From: PNC22 sp035654175 | GTDB taxonomy: Bacteria; Planctomycetota; Phycisphaerae; Phycisphaerales; UBA1924 | Assembly (NCBI GenBank): GCA_035654175.1 | Contig: DASRXL010000021.1 | Location: forward strand, 1-24,131 | DNA: 24,131 bases | Direction: 5' to 3' | In this document: positions 8,045-16,429 of the stretch, piece by piece | Position numbering within the stretch: position 1 is the first letter of the stretch | How the letters are laid out: every line of letters begins with the position of its first letter | The notes under the pieces: model-generated | Database searches by the model: none | The model's input: the letters and a program-made list of their open reading frames with translations, nothing else | What the model was told of the DNA's origin: nothing | Program-made: the position numbers and the translations under genes

Positions 8045-9592
8045 TCAGCAGCCGGCGTTCCACAGGTTGAGGAACGAAATGACGTCGCGCGTGTCGATCA
8101 CGCCGTTGCCGTCCATGTCCGACGAGGAGTCGCCGCCGTTCCAGGCGTTGAGGAAGGCGATCACGTCGCGCGTGTCGACCGCGCCGTCCTGGTTGAAGTC
8201 GGCCGAGCAGAAGCAATTCCCCTGCGCGTACACGGCCACCAGACTGTGCGAGCCCTGCGCCACGGTGAAGGCCAGCGTCGTGTCGCCGCCCGCGAAGGCG
8301 CCGTCGAGCCGCCACTCGTCGAAGCACCACCCGCTGGACGCCTCGACCGGCGCGACGACCGTCACGCGCGTGCCCGAGTCCCAGACGCGCCCGAAGGCCG
8401 TGAAGCCGTCGCCGTCGCCGTTGTTGTCCGGCGGAGAGACGTCCAGCCCGAGCACGAAGAAGGGGGAAGTCTCGAAGACGATCTCGCCGTCGGGAATCTC
8501 GCACGCGGACATCGCCTCGCGCGCGGCGACGAACTCCGCCCGATCCACGCGGGTGCCGATGTTGCCCTGCTGGCCGGTGCACGAATCCGCGCAGTGCGTC
8601 ACCACGCCAACCGTCTCGCCGCCGACCATGAGCGCCGACCCGGAGCTCCCGCCCCGCACGTCGTTGTCGAAGCGGTACGAGGTCGACCCGCGCCCCTTGA
8701 TGACCCCCGGCGAGGTCTGCTGGGCGTAGTTCCGCTCGCACTGCGACGCGTCCTGTCCATAGCCGACCGCCGCCGAGGCCTCGCCGATCTCCGCCGGGCT
8801 CTTCGCGATGGGCGCCATCTCGCCGTAGCGGATGAAGACCGACTGCCCCAGGTTGTTGACGCCGGTCTTGAACACCGCCCAGTCGTTCCCGACGCCGCCG
8901 TTGGAGTACATCCGCTCCGTGATGGGGAACTGGTCCTCCACGGGGGGGTGGAGGATCTCGCAGTCGCCGCCGGACGGGGGCACGTTGAACTCGACCACGT
9001 CGGACCCGGCGCCGCAGTGGCCGGCAGAGATCAGGCCGCCGTCCTCGCAATACACGCTCGCGCTGCACCCGGAGGGCAGCAGGCGCCCGAAGGGCGCCTG
9101 GTTCGAGGGCGCGCGGTCGTCGCCGTCGCATATGCCGCAGACGCGGAGGGTGGGATCGCTGAACTGGGCGGTGATGTGCCCGAGCACCACGCGATTCGCG
9201 CGCGTGCCGGGCCCGGCGACCAGCTCCAGCATGACCTCCTCGCCGTTGAAATAGGCCGTGCTCTCGCTCCACATGGCGAGCCCCGGCGCGTCCAGCTCCT
9301 GCACCTCGCCGTCGCGGAGCGAGGTCATCCGCAGGAAGCTCCCGGTCGGCAGGGTCGCCCCGGCGAAGTGCAGGCGCACCCACATGCTCTGCTCGGCGAA
9401 GACGCTCTCGGCCCAGACCGTCCGGGCCTCGCCGGCCGCGTTGTCGAGCCAGCCGGAGTCGAGCGCGAACGGCACGACCTCGCCCACCGGGTGGTCAAGG
9501 GTGGCCTGCGCGAGAGCGCCGCCGGGAGCGGCGCCGATCGCCGGGACGAGCACACGAGCCAACAGTGCGGCCGAGACCTTCGTGAACGCCAT
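8045..9592 (-). CDS. Secreted trypsin-like serine protease with GC-type dockerin
   Basis: 515 residues. The ATG at 9592 has GGAAGGG 6 bases upstream; the signal peptide is cut near GALAQ (residue ~29). The chymotrypsin/trypsin fold is recognised from a complete catalytic triad: His192 in LISAGHCG, Asp237 in GNDWAVF and Ser317 in GGSSGSALM (family GDSGGP). The residues before the triad (~30-150) form a beta-rich N-terminal region of unknown role. Residues ~405-456 (VTVVAPVEASSGWCFDEWRL, then a GSHSLVAVY segment) resemble a divergent InlB B-repeat. Residues ~462-515 are a two-repeat dockerin (DFNQDGAVDTRD, DMDGNGVIDTRD) ending NAGC. This is the only clear enzyme among the exported proteins here. 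It may process proteins at the cell surface or degrade extracellular protein; the substrate is unknown. Many Cys residues suggest disulfides. Confidence 0.9.
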   Translation of the reverse strand: MAFTKVSAALLARVLVPAIGAAPGGALAQATLDHPVGEVVPFALDSGWLDNAAGEARTVWAESVFAEQSMWVRLHFAGATLPTGSFLRMTSLRDGEVQELDAPGLAMWSESTAYFNGEEVMLELVAGPGTRANRVVLGHITAQFSDPTLRVCGICDGDDRAPSNQAPFGRLLPSGCSASVYCEDGGLISAGHCGAGSDVVEFNVPPSGGDCEILHPPVEDQFPITERMYSNGGVGNDWAVFKTGVNNLGQSVFIRYGEMAPIAKSPAEIGEASAAVGYGQDASQCERNYAQQTSPGVIKGRGSTSYRFDNDVRGGSSGSALMVGGETVGVVTHCADSCTGQQGNIGTRVDRAEFVAAREAMSACEIPDGEIVFETSPFFVLGLDVSPPDNNGDGDGFTAFGRVWDSGTRVTVVAPVEASSGWCFDEWRLDGAFAGGDTTLAFTVAQGSHSLVAVYAQGNCFCSADFNQDGAVDTRDVIAFLNAWNGGDSSSDMDGNGVIDTRDVISFLNLWNAGC

Positions 9593-9698
9593 GGCAATCC
9601 CTTCCTTGCGAGCGGCCGATCCCTCGCGGAGCCGCCGCAGCCTTCCCCCAAACGCATCCGATACGCACCGACTCCCTTGAGAGGATCGGCCGGGATTG

Positions 9699-9726
9699 AA
9701 GCTACCCGAGAATCGGCCCTCTTCAA
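9699..9726 (-). promoter_or_regulatory. Weak promoter-like pair for the protease gene
   Basis: On the minus strand TTGAAG and TAGCTT are 16 bases apart, about 100 bases upstream of the ATG at 9592. Match to consensus is 4/6 and 3/6. Confidence 0.2.
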
Positions 9727-9862
9727 ACTGGAGAATCGCCCGACTTGGCCCGCGGGCCCGGGCTTCCCCGGGATGCTCAGGGGCGCTCGCCGGCCGGGGC
9801 CGTGGCGCCGTTACCGGTCCCGGCGGCCGAGAGGGCGCCGCGCCGCATCTTGGACTTTGAGG

Positions 9863-9891
9863 TTGGGATCGGTCCGGCATCGCGGTACAGT
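9863..9891 (+). promoter_or_regulatory. Candidate sigma-70-like promoter for the VCBS gene pair
   Basis: TTGGGA (9863-9868) and TACAGT (9886-9891) are exactly 17 bases apart, each 4/6 to consensus. Transcription would begin near 9898, leaving a leader of about 25 bases before the ATG at 9924. Confidence 0.4.
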
Positions 9892-9923
9892 GGGGAGACT
9901 CACGCACACCATGGAGAGGATCA

Positions 9924-12248
9924 ATGGCATTGCCGAGCCCGCTGCTCCCGGCCGTCGTCGCTCTCGCCGCCGCCACACTGGGCGGCGCGCCGGCGATCGC
10001 GCAGTGCGATCACCCCTGGTTCCCGCTCCGGCAGATCGAGCGCCGCTTCGACCGGATGACCGGGATCGAGCTGAACGGCGCCGGGCTGGCGGAGCTGGTC
10101 GGCCAGGTGGACGGGATCGCCCTTGAGGTGTGGTCGTTCGACGGCGGCCTCACGCCCACGAAGCAGGCGCTCATGGACGGAGACGTGGGCATGGCGTTCG
10201 CGCCGGCGGACTTCGACGGCGACGGCGACCTCGACCTCGCGGTGCACCGCCGGAGCACCGCGACGCTCGCGACGCTGCTCAACACGGGCTCCGGGCTGGC
10301 CGAGGCCTTCGCGGCCCCGGCCGCGGACGGGCTGGCCTGCGCGCTCGACTTCGACGGTGACGGGGACGTGGACGTGGCGCTCGCGCAGCCGGGGCAGGTC
10401 TCGGTGATGCTCAACGGCGGGGGCGGGTCGTTCACGCCCGGGCCGTCGCTCGCCCTCGGCGGCGGCGCGGACGAGATCGTGCCGGCCTCCCTGGACGGCG
10501 ACGGCAGGGCCGACCTGCTCGTGTACGCCTCGATAGACGCGACGCTGACGGTGGCGCCGCTGCGCCAGACCGCCGGCGGCGGCCTGGAAGCGCTGCCGCT
10601 CTACCCGGCGAGATTCCGCGACGCCGCGGACGTCGACGCCGACGGCGACACCGACTTCGTGTACGCGCCGATGCACCTGGCGCGGTGCAACGGCGACGGA
10701 ACATTTGCGCCGGGCGTGGAGCTCGCCCCCGACTACGACGAGCCGCTGCACCTGGCCGACCTTGACGGCGATGGGGACGCCGACCTCGTGGCCAACTCGC
10801 TCGAATACGCGATGCGCATCCTGCTCAACGACGGGACCGGCGCGTTCGCCCAGGTCCCGCCGGACGCGGGGCGCCCCGGGGCCTGGGGCCCGGTGATCAC
10901 GCCCGACATGAACGGCGACGGCGCGCCCGACCTCGTGACGGATCGCAACCTCCTGACCGACGTCCGGATGGGGCGCGGCGACGGGACATTCGAGTCGAAC
11001 GCGTTCGTCCCGGTCTTCGAGGAGCTGATCCGCCGGATCGCGCTCGCGGACCTGGACAACGACGGAGATCTCGACGTCCTCGCCGTCGGCGATCAGCGGA
11101 CCGGCGCGGGCCTGGCCGCCCTCGTGAACGACGGCGGCGCGGGGCTTGCGGTCTCCGCTTTCGCCCCCCTGTCGTCCGGCGGGTACGAGGCGCCGGTCGC
11201 CGCCGACTTCGACGGCGACGGGGACACCGACGCCGCGCTCATCTCGCAGGACTCGATCACGCTGTTCGAGAACACCCCGGCGGACCCGTTCGCGACCCGG
11301 CACGAGATCCCGTTTGAATACGACGCGACGGTCGGCCTCGTGCTCTTCGGGCGGGATCTCGACCACGACGGGCGCATGGACCTGGTGACGCTCGGACGCG
11401 AGGCCCGCTATGGCATCCGCTCCTTTCTGAATCGGGGCGGCTGGGTATTCGAGAGCGCCTTCTCGGAGATCTATCCCTTCGGGCTGGTCACGGCCGTGGA
11501 CGACTTCGACGGAGACGGCGAGGTCGACGCGGTGGTGAACGACGACTCCGGCGGGGAGCTGGGTTTCTGCTACGGGCTGGGCGGCGGCGCGTTCACCCCG
11601 CCGCACGAGCTCGGCGACGGCATGCCGCGAGACGAGTTCCACGGCTACACGGCGGATCTCAACGCCGACGGCGCGCCGGAGCTCCTGCTCCAGGAAATCG
11701 CGTACGACCACTTGTACGTGGTGGGCAACGACGGCTTCGGGGGGCTGTACTGGTCACAGGAGATCCGCGGCTACGACCAGGCGCGGTGCGTGGGCGTGGG
11801 CGATCTTGACGGCGACGGAGTGGACGACGTCGCGCTGGGCAGCAGCGATCCGTGGGGCGACGCGGGCGCGTTCGTCTCGCGGGACGGCGGGTGGCTGGAG
11901 GGGCCGATCCGGTTCACGCCCGGCTACCGCGCCGTGCGTGGAACGCTGATCGCCGACATGAACGGGGACGGGCGGAACGACATCGTCGCCGCCACCGACC
12001 TCGAGCACAACGCCGTGGGCGGCGTGTGCGTCGTTCTCAATCCGTGCGCCGCTCCGCCCTGCGCGGGTGATTTCAACGGCGACGGCGCGACCGACACGAT
12101 CGACTTCATCGCCTTCCTGAACGCGTGGGCGCAGCAGCGGGACCAGGACTGCTCGTCCGGCGGATGCTCCGCGGACTTCAACGGCGACGGCGATGTGGAC
12201 ACATTGGACTTCATCGCGTACCTGAACGCGTGGGTGCAGGGGTGCTGA
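9924..12248 (+). CDS. Secreted VCBS/FG-GAP repeat protein with Cys-rich-linker GC-type dockerin
   Basis: 774 residues. The ATG at 9924 has GGAGAGGA just upstream and a clear signal peptide (VVALAAATLGGAPAIAQ). I count thirteen calcium-loop repeats of the VCBS/FG-GAP type, for example ADFDGDGDLDLAV, ADLDGDGDADLVA, PDMNGDGAPDLVT and GDLDGDGVDDVAL, spread along the whole mature chain. This suggests one or two large propellers stabilised by calcium. The C-terminal ~65 residues are a dockerin with loops DFNGDGATDTID and DFNGDGDVDTLD. The linker between them is longer than in most neighbours and carries two Cys (DCSSGGCS); the protein ends VQGC. The next gene starts 2 bp after this stop and encodes a paralogue, so the two form an operon. 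Function is inferred to be surface binding only. Confidence 0.88.
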   Translation: MALPSPLLPAVVALAAATLGGAPAIAQCDHPWFPLRQIERRFDRMTGIELNGAGLAELVGQVDGIALEVWSFDGGLTPTKQALMDGDVGMAFAPADFDGDGDLDLAVHRRSTATLATLLNTGSGLAEAFAAPAADGLACALDFDGDGDVDVALAQPGQVSVMLNGGGGSFTPGPSLALGGGADEIVPASLDGDGRADLLVYASIDATLTVAPLRQTAGGGLEALPLYPARFRDAADVDADGDTDFVYAPMHLARCNGDGTFAPGVELAPDYDEPLHLADLDGDGDADLVANSLEYAMRILLNDGTGAFAQVPPDAGRPGAWGPVITPDMNGDGAPDLVTDRNLLTDVRMGRGDGTFESNAFVPVFEELIRRIALADLDNDGDLDVLAVGDQRTGAGLAALVNDGGAGLAVSAFAPLSSGGYEAPVAADFDGDGDTDAALISQDSITLFENTPADPFATRHEIPFEYDATVGLVLFGRDLDHDGRMDLVTLGREARYGIRSFLNRGGWVFESAFSEIYPFGLVTAVDDFDGDGEVDAVVNDDSGGELGFCYGLGGGAFTPPHELGDGMPRDEFHGYTADLNADGAPELLLQEIAYDHLYVVGNDGFGGLYWSQEIRGYDQARCVGVGDLDGDGVDDVALGSSDPWGDAGAFVSRDGGWLEGPIRFTPGYRAVRGTLIADMNGDGRNDIVAATDLEHNAVGGVCVVLNPCAAPPCAGDFNGDGATDTIDFIAFLNAWAQQRDQDCSSGGCSADFNGDGDVDTLDFIAYLNAWVQGC

Positions 12249-12250
12249 AC

Positions 12251-14704
12251 ATGGGACGATACATGCTCGCGGTCGGGCTCGCGGTGGTCGGGCTCGCGGC
12301 GGCCGCGCCGGCGACGGCGCAGACGAGCTACCCGTTCCAGGGCTACAGGCAGTACGAGGACCTTGGGGGCGCCATCCTGGTCAGGATCGGCGACGATCCG
12401 TATCCCGACCTCCTGGCGCAGACGAGCCAGTTCAGGATCCGGGTGCTCCACAACGACGGCGCGGGCCTTTTCGGGGATGCGACCGACTACCTGACCCCGG
12501 AATACCCGAGGATCGAAGCGGTGCTCGACGCGACCGGCGACGGCATGCGCGACATCGTCGTGTATTGCTTCGGCGCTCGTGAGTTCGCGGTGCTGCCGGG
12601 GCTCGGGGGCGGCGCGTTCGGGGCCGCCGTGGCCTCTCCCGGCCCCTACGAGGCGACGGCGGTGACGGTGGTCGAGGTCACCGGCGACGGCGTTCCCGAC
12701 ATCCTCGCCTGCGCGGGCGCCGCGCTCGAGCTGTATGCGGGGGTCGGCGGCGGCGCCTTCGGGCCGGGCGAGCCGGTGCTCGTCGCGCCCGCGCCCATCA
12801 GGGCCCTGGAGAGCGCCGATCTCAGCGGCGACGGGCGGGGCGACGTCGTGCTCGTCACCCGCGACGTGCCCGGGTGCCTCGTGCTGCTCGGCCAGCCGGG
12901 AGGAGGCCTGGCCGAGCCGAGCCACCTCGATGCGCCCGCGGGCGCGAGCTCGCTCGCCCTCGCCGACACGGACGCGGACGGCTCGCTCGACATCCTGATC
13001 GGCCAGACCAACGAGGAGAGCGGGAACTCGCGCGGCGTGTGGGTGTTCCGCGGCGACGGGCTCGGCGGTTTCGCGCAGGGGGGCGTCTTCGTCTCCACCG
13101 GCCGGCCCGGCCTGGCGACCCAGCCCTCGGCTATCGGCGTCGCCGATCTCGACGGCGACGGCCTGCCCGATCTCGCCGTCGGGGGCGAGCCGCTCCTGCT
13201 CATGCGCGGCACGGGCGATCCCGCGGCGCCCTTCGCGGATCCCGTGCTCTGGGGGATGACATCGGGGAGCGGGGGCTTCGCCTTCGCCGACATCGACGGC
13301 GATGCCGACACCGACATGGCCACGGCGCGCGGCGAGGTGTTCCTGAACGAAGGCGAGGGCTCGTTCATGCCGCCCGCGCACGCCCTGGCGATGGAGTGGC
13401 CGGCGCGGCTCGCGGCGGGCGATCTCAACGAGGACGGCACGCCCGACCTCGCGATCCTCGGCGAGGCGGTCAATTCCGGCGACGGCGCCTCGGAGCTCTC
13501 GCTCCTGCTGACCGACGGCCTCGGCGGCTACGAGCCCACCGCGCCCATCCCGCTGCCCTGCGATGCGTTCGAGTTCGACCTGCCGGCGCTCGACGCGGAC
13601 GCGCCCGGCGTGCTCGACGTGATGGCCAGCGACGGAGACAACATCGTGTGGCTCCCGAACCTGGGGCGGGCTGGCGGCCAGTGGAGGGGGCTCGATGCGC
13701 CCGTGCTGCTGCAACGCGACTACGCCGACCAGATCGTCGGCATGCACGTGCTGGACTTCGAGTTCATGGGGAGCGAGACAAACACCCCGGATCCCGACAT
13801 TGTGACCGTCGGCTCCGACTCCAGCGCACAGACGTTCATCCACACCCAGCGGAACGACGGCGACGGCGCCTTCCCCACCGAGCAGACCCGCCCGCTCGCG
13901 ATCAAGGCGCTCGACTCCGCCTCGGGCGACATCGACCTGGACGGCGATATCGATTTGGTCATCGTGAGCCAGAGCCCGTCGAGCTCCCTCTACACCCGGT
14001 TGAACCAGGTCGTGCCGAGCTTCCTGAAGGAGCGCAGACGGAACGCGGGCGTCTCCACGTACAACGACGTGCGCCTCTTGGACCTCACGCTCGACGGCGC
14101 GCTCGACGCCGTCGTGTTCGCTTCGAACGGGCGTAGCGGCGGCGCCAGCCTGTACGCCAACGACGGAGAGGGAAAGCTCCTCGACCCGGTGGCGCTCTTC
14201 TCCCAGGGCGGCACGGCCTTCGACCTTGGGCACATCAACGACGATGGGTGGCTGGACGCGGCCGTCGTCTCGGGAGAGGCCCCGAGCGAGTTCCCCGCGC
14301 TGCATGTGTTCCTGGGCGACGCGCAGGGCGCGTTCCACGGGCCGTACGTCACCCCCCTGGCGAGCGCCTACGACGGCTGGGGCGCCAACGACATCGAGAT
14401 CGTGGATATCGACGCCGACGGCCAGGGCGAGGTCGCGGTCGCGATCTCGAACTGGTATTTCGGCGCGTTCGATCACGTCGTGCTGCTCGAGCCCCGGGAG
14501 CCGGACGCCGCGCCCTGCCCCGGCGACTTCAACGGCGACGGCGTGGTCAACTCCCAGGACGTCATCCTCTATCTCAATGACTGGGCGGCGCAGCGCCAGC
14601 AGGACTGCACCGGCGGCGGCTGCTCGGCGGATACCGACGACAACGGCGTGGTTGACAGCCGCGACTTCCTCCTGTTCCTGAACGCATGGTCGGCGGGCTG
14701 CTGA
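12251..14704 (+). CDS. Secreted VCBS repeat protein with GC-type dockerin, paralogue of upstream gene
   Basis: 817 residues. The ATG at 12251 lies 2 bp after the upstream stop and starts a signal peptide (MGRYMLAVGLAVVGLAAAAP, cut near ATAQ). A G-rich stretch at the end of the previous gene probably serves as ribosome site, so translation may be coupled. I count about twelve VCBS-type loops, several degenerate (VTGDGVPDIL, ADLSGDGRGDVVL, ADLDGDGLPDLAV, GDIDLDGDIDLVI, LTLDGALDAVV). The dockerin at the C-terminus has loops DFNGDGVVNSQD and DTDDNGVVDSRD with the same long two-Cys linker (DCTGGGCS) as the upstream paralogue, and ends SAGC. The shared linker type and order suggest tandem duplication followed by divergence. 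Ligand unknown. Confidence 0.88.
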   Translation: MGRYMLAVGLAVVGLAAAAPATAQTSYPFQGYRQYEDLGGAILVRIGDDPYPDLLAQTSQFRIRVLHNDGAGLFGDATDYLTPEYPRIEAVLDATGDGMRDIVVYCFGAREFAVLPGLGGGAFGAAVASPGPYEATAVTVVEVTGDGVPDILACAGAALELYAGVGGGAFGPGEPVLVAPAPIRALESADLSGDGRGDVVLVTRDVPGCLVLLGQPGGGLAEPSHLDAPAGASSLALADTDADGSLDILIGQTNEESGNSRGVWVFRGDGLGGFAQGGVFVSTGRPGLATQPSAIGVADLDGDGLPDLAVGGEPLLLMRGTGDPAAPFADPVLWGMTSGSGGFAFADIDGDADTDMATARGEVFLNEGEGSFMPPAHALAMEWPARLAAGDLNEDGTPDLAILGEAVNSGDGASELSLLLTDGLGGYEPTAPIPLPCDAFEFDLPALDADAPGVLDVMASDGDNIVWLPNLGRAGGQWRGLDAPVLLQRDYADQIVGMHVLDFEFMGSETNTPDPDIVTVGSDSSAQTFIHTQRNDGDGAFPTEQTRPLAIKALDSASGDIDLDGDIDLVIVSQSPSSSLYTRLNQVVPSFLKERRRNAGVSTYNDVRLLDLTLDGALDAVVFASNGRSGGASLYANDGEGKLLDPVALFSQGGTAFDLGHINDDGWLDAAVVSGEAPSEFPALHVFLGDAQGAFHGPYVTPLASAYDGWGANDIEIVDIDADGQGEVAVAISNWYFGAFDHVVLLEPREPDAAPCPGDFNGDGVVNSQDVILYLNDWAAQRQQDCTGGGCSADTDDNGVVDSRDFLLFLNAWSAGC

Positions 14705-14849
14705 GGAGCGCTCCGGACGGGGTCGAGGCCGCGGGGCATGCGCGAGGGCGCAATCCCGGCGCTCTGGGACGGCGAGAAGTCCTCCGGCCCCGCGCGCGGC
14801 GGATCTCGCATTCCTCTCCCGGGGGACCACCTCCAGGAGGGAATCGATC

Positions 14850-16079
14850 ATGGCACGCATCCGCACCGACGCCGTCCGAGTTCTCCGCCGCCGCGCCGCG
14901 CTCCGCTGCGTAGTTCCCGCCGGCATCGCCGCGGGCGCGCTCTGCGCAAGCGGCGCGTCCGGGCAAGCCTCCTTCGAGGGGCTCGGGGATTTCGCAGGGG
15001 GGGCGTTCGCGTCCGATGCGTGGCGCGTCTCGGACACGGGGGACGCGGTCGTCGGCTCGGGGAGCATCGCCACCGGCCTGATGGCGTCCCGCTGGACGCC
15101 GATGGACGGGCTCGTCCGGCTGGGAAGGCTGCCCGCGTTCGGCGCTTCAAGCTTCGCGGCGGGCGTCTCGGGCACGGGGCGCGTCGTGGTGGGCCACAGC
15201 GCCGAGGGGACGGAGTCCGAGGCGTTCCTGTGGACCGCCGACGGCGGGCTCGTGTCGCTCGGCGATCTCCCGGGCGGCGTCCACGCCAGCGAGGCGCTGA
15301 ACGTCTCGGCGGACGGCGGCGCGGTCGTCGGCGTCGCGGATTGGATCGACAACTGGCCGACGCTCACCGGCCAGGCGTTCCGCTGGACCGATGCGGACGG
15401 GATGGCGGGGCTCGGCTACGCGCGGGCGCACCACGACCTGAGCATGGCGTACGCGGCGTCCGCGAACGGCTCGACCGTCGTCGGCATCAGCATGAAGAAT
15501 CTCTCCGACGGAGAGGCCTTCGTGTGGACGGAGGGGACGGGCATGGTCGGGCTCGGCGATCTGCCCGGATGGGACAACTACAGCATTGCGACGGACGTGA
15601 CGCCCGACGGCGCGACGGTGGTGGGCGGGTGCTCTCCCTCGGCCGGCTACGAGGCGTTCCGCTGGACACAGGGCACGGGCATGACGCCGCTGGGCGACTT
15701 CGCGGGCGGCGACCACTACAGCATCGCGACCGGCGTGACGGCGGACGGCCAGATCATCGTCGGCACCGGCGACTGGGACGGCGGGCTCGGTGGCGCCCGC
15801 GCGTTCATCTGGGATGAGACGCACGGGCTGCGCGACCTCAAGACGGTGCTCGAGACCGAGCACGGGCTCGACCTGACGGGGTGGTCGCTGCTCTACGCCA
15901 ACGACATCTCGGCGGATGGTTCGGTGATCGTCGGCCAGGGGATCAATCTGTCGGGCGAGTACGAAGGATGGATCGCGCGGATCGCGCCCGCGGGGTGCGG
16001 GGCGGACTACAACGGCGACGGGGTGGTGGACACGCGCGACGTGATCGCGTTCCTCAATGCCTGGACAGGCGGCTGCTGA
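14850..16079 (+). CDS. Secreted HAF-repeat protein with single-repeat GC-type dockerin
   Basis: 409 residues. The ATG at 14850 has GGAGGG 8 bases upstream. The N-terminus is long and basic (RVLRRRAALR) before a hydrophobic stretch, cut near GASGQ (residue ~39). Seven repeats follow the HAF extracellular-repeat pattern: VSADG..VVG, then EAFRWT, then GM..LGDLPGG. This fits a seven-bladed propeller. The C-terminus has only one dockerin loop (DYNGDGVVDTRD) followed by VIAFLNAW and GGC, half the usual two-repeat domain, with a Cys just before it (APAGCGADY). It is 145 bp after the second VCBS gene on the same strand and may be read from the same transcript or its own promoter. Function unknown. 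Confidence 0.86.
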   Translation: MARIRTDAVRVLRRRAALRCVVPAGIAAGALCASGASGQASFEGLGDFAGGAFASDAWRVSDTGDAVVGSGSIATGLMASRWTPMDGLVRLGRLPAFGASSFAAGVSGTGRVVVGHSAEGTESEAFLWTADGGLVSLGDLPGGVHASEALNVSADGGAVVGVADWIDNWPTLTGQAFRWTDADGMAGLGYARAHHDLSMAYAASANGSTVVGISMKNLSDGEAFVWTEGTGMVGLGDLPGWDNYSIATDVTPDGATVVGGCSPSAGYEAFRWTQGTGMTPLGDFAGGDHYSIATGVTADGQIIVGTGDWDGGLGGARAFIWDETHGLRDLKTVLETEHGLDLTGWSLLYANDISADGSVIVGQGINLSGEYEGWIARIAPAGCGADYNGDGVVDTRDVIAFLNAWTGGC

Positions 16080-16092
16080 TCCGGCGGGCGGC

Positions 16093-16122
16093 CCGGGCGA
16101 CCCATCGTGCGGGATCGCCCGG
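16093..16122. terminator. Hairpin between the HAF-repeat gene and the small ORF
   Basis: CCGGGCGA plus CCC pairs with GGG plus TCGCCCGG (one bulged A at 16114) around a 7-base loop. It lies 14 bases after the HAF-gene stop and before the convergent stop at 16152, so it may terminate both. No U-run. Confidence 0.55.
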
Positions 16123-16151
16123 CGGAGGGGCGCCCGACGCCGCGCGCCGCT

Positions 16152-16394
16152 CTACACCAGGCACAGGCGGAGGCGCGGAATCTCCACCCGCGGCGCCCGC
16201 GACGGCGAGGCCTCGATGTCGGTGAAGAGCTCGTTGGTCGCGGCGTTCTGGCACCGGCGCGTCGAGGCGGCGGCCAGCGGGTGCGCATGGCTCGCGCCGG
16301 TCGGAGCAGGATCGAACGATGTCGCGAGCGCGCGCAGCGCGCGGTCCAGCCGTGGACGGACCTCGTGCGCCGGCATGTTGAGGAACCACCGCAT
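16152..16394 (-). CDS. Small hypothetical protein, 80 residues
   Basis: The frame starts at an ATG at 16394 with AGGGGAGAG 5-7 bases upstream, very like the ribosome site of the LamG gene. Codons are strongly G/C at the third position, as in neighbouring genes. The protein begins MRWFLNMPAHEVRPRLDRAL and ends RLRLCLV. There is no signal peptide or membrane segment, and I recognise no family. Residues ~10-30 could form an amphipathic helix. It lies downstream of the first kinase gene (172 bp gap) and could be read from that transcript. It is easy to miss because a longer frame in the same phase runs upstream into the kinase gene as an antiparallel-frame shadow. Confidence 0.6.
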   Translation of the reverse strand: MRWFLNMPAHEVRPRLDRALRALATSFDPAPTGASHAHPLAAASTRRCQNAATNELFTDIEASPSRAPRVEIPRLRLCLV

Positions 16395-16408
16395 GATCTC
16401 TCTCCCCT

Positions 16409-16429
16409 CCCGGGTGGGTGTTACCCGGG
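16409..16429 (-). promoter_or_regulatory. Hairpin just upstream of the small ORF ribosome site
   Basis: A perfect 7-bp stem (CCCGGGT with ACCCGGG) and 7-base loop sits immediately upstream of the ribosome site of the 80-residue ORF. It may end the kinase transcript, about 140 bases past its stop, or influence translation of the small ORF. Confidence 0.4.

Larger units (their letters stand above)
9593..9923. other. Divergent intergenic region (331 bp)
   Basis: This lies between the protease gene (minus) and the first VCBS gene (plus). It contains a fair promoter candidate for the plus gene (9863-9891) and a weaker one for the minus gene (9699-9726). A 6-bp inverted repeat, TTGAAG and CTTCAA, flanks 9696-9726. 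No convincing coding frame was seen. Confidence 0.6.

Noticed and set aside
7958..10126. Plus-strand open frame of 722 codons opposite the protease gene
   Set aside because: It starts in the convergent spacer, crosses the divergent promoter region and overlaps the first VCBS gene in another frame; the protease catalytic triad on the other strand settles the coding strand.
14705..14714. Perfect 10-bp palindrome GGAGCGCTCC right after the second VCBS stop
   Set aside because: It has no loop, so it cannot form a terminator hairpin, and a single short GC-rich palindrome is not strong evidence for an operator.
11924..15367. Very long minus-strand open frame (over 1100 codons) opposite the VCBS and HAF genes
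   Set aside because: It spans three well-supported plus-strand genes, its translation is low-complexity Arg/Ala/His/Glu/Val-rich with no domain, and repeated GAC-GGC codons on the other strand naturally give stop-free antisense frames in GC-rich DNA.
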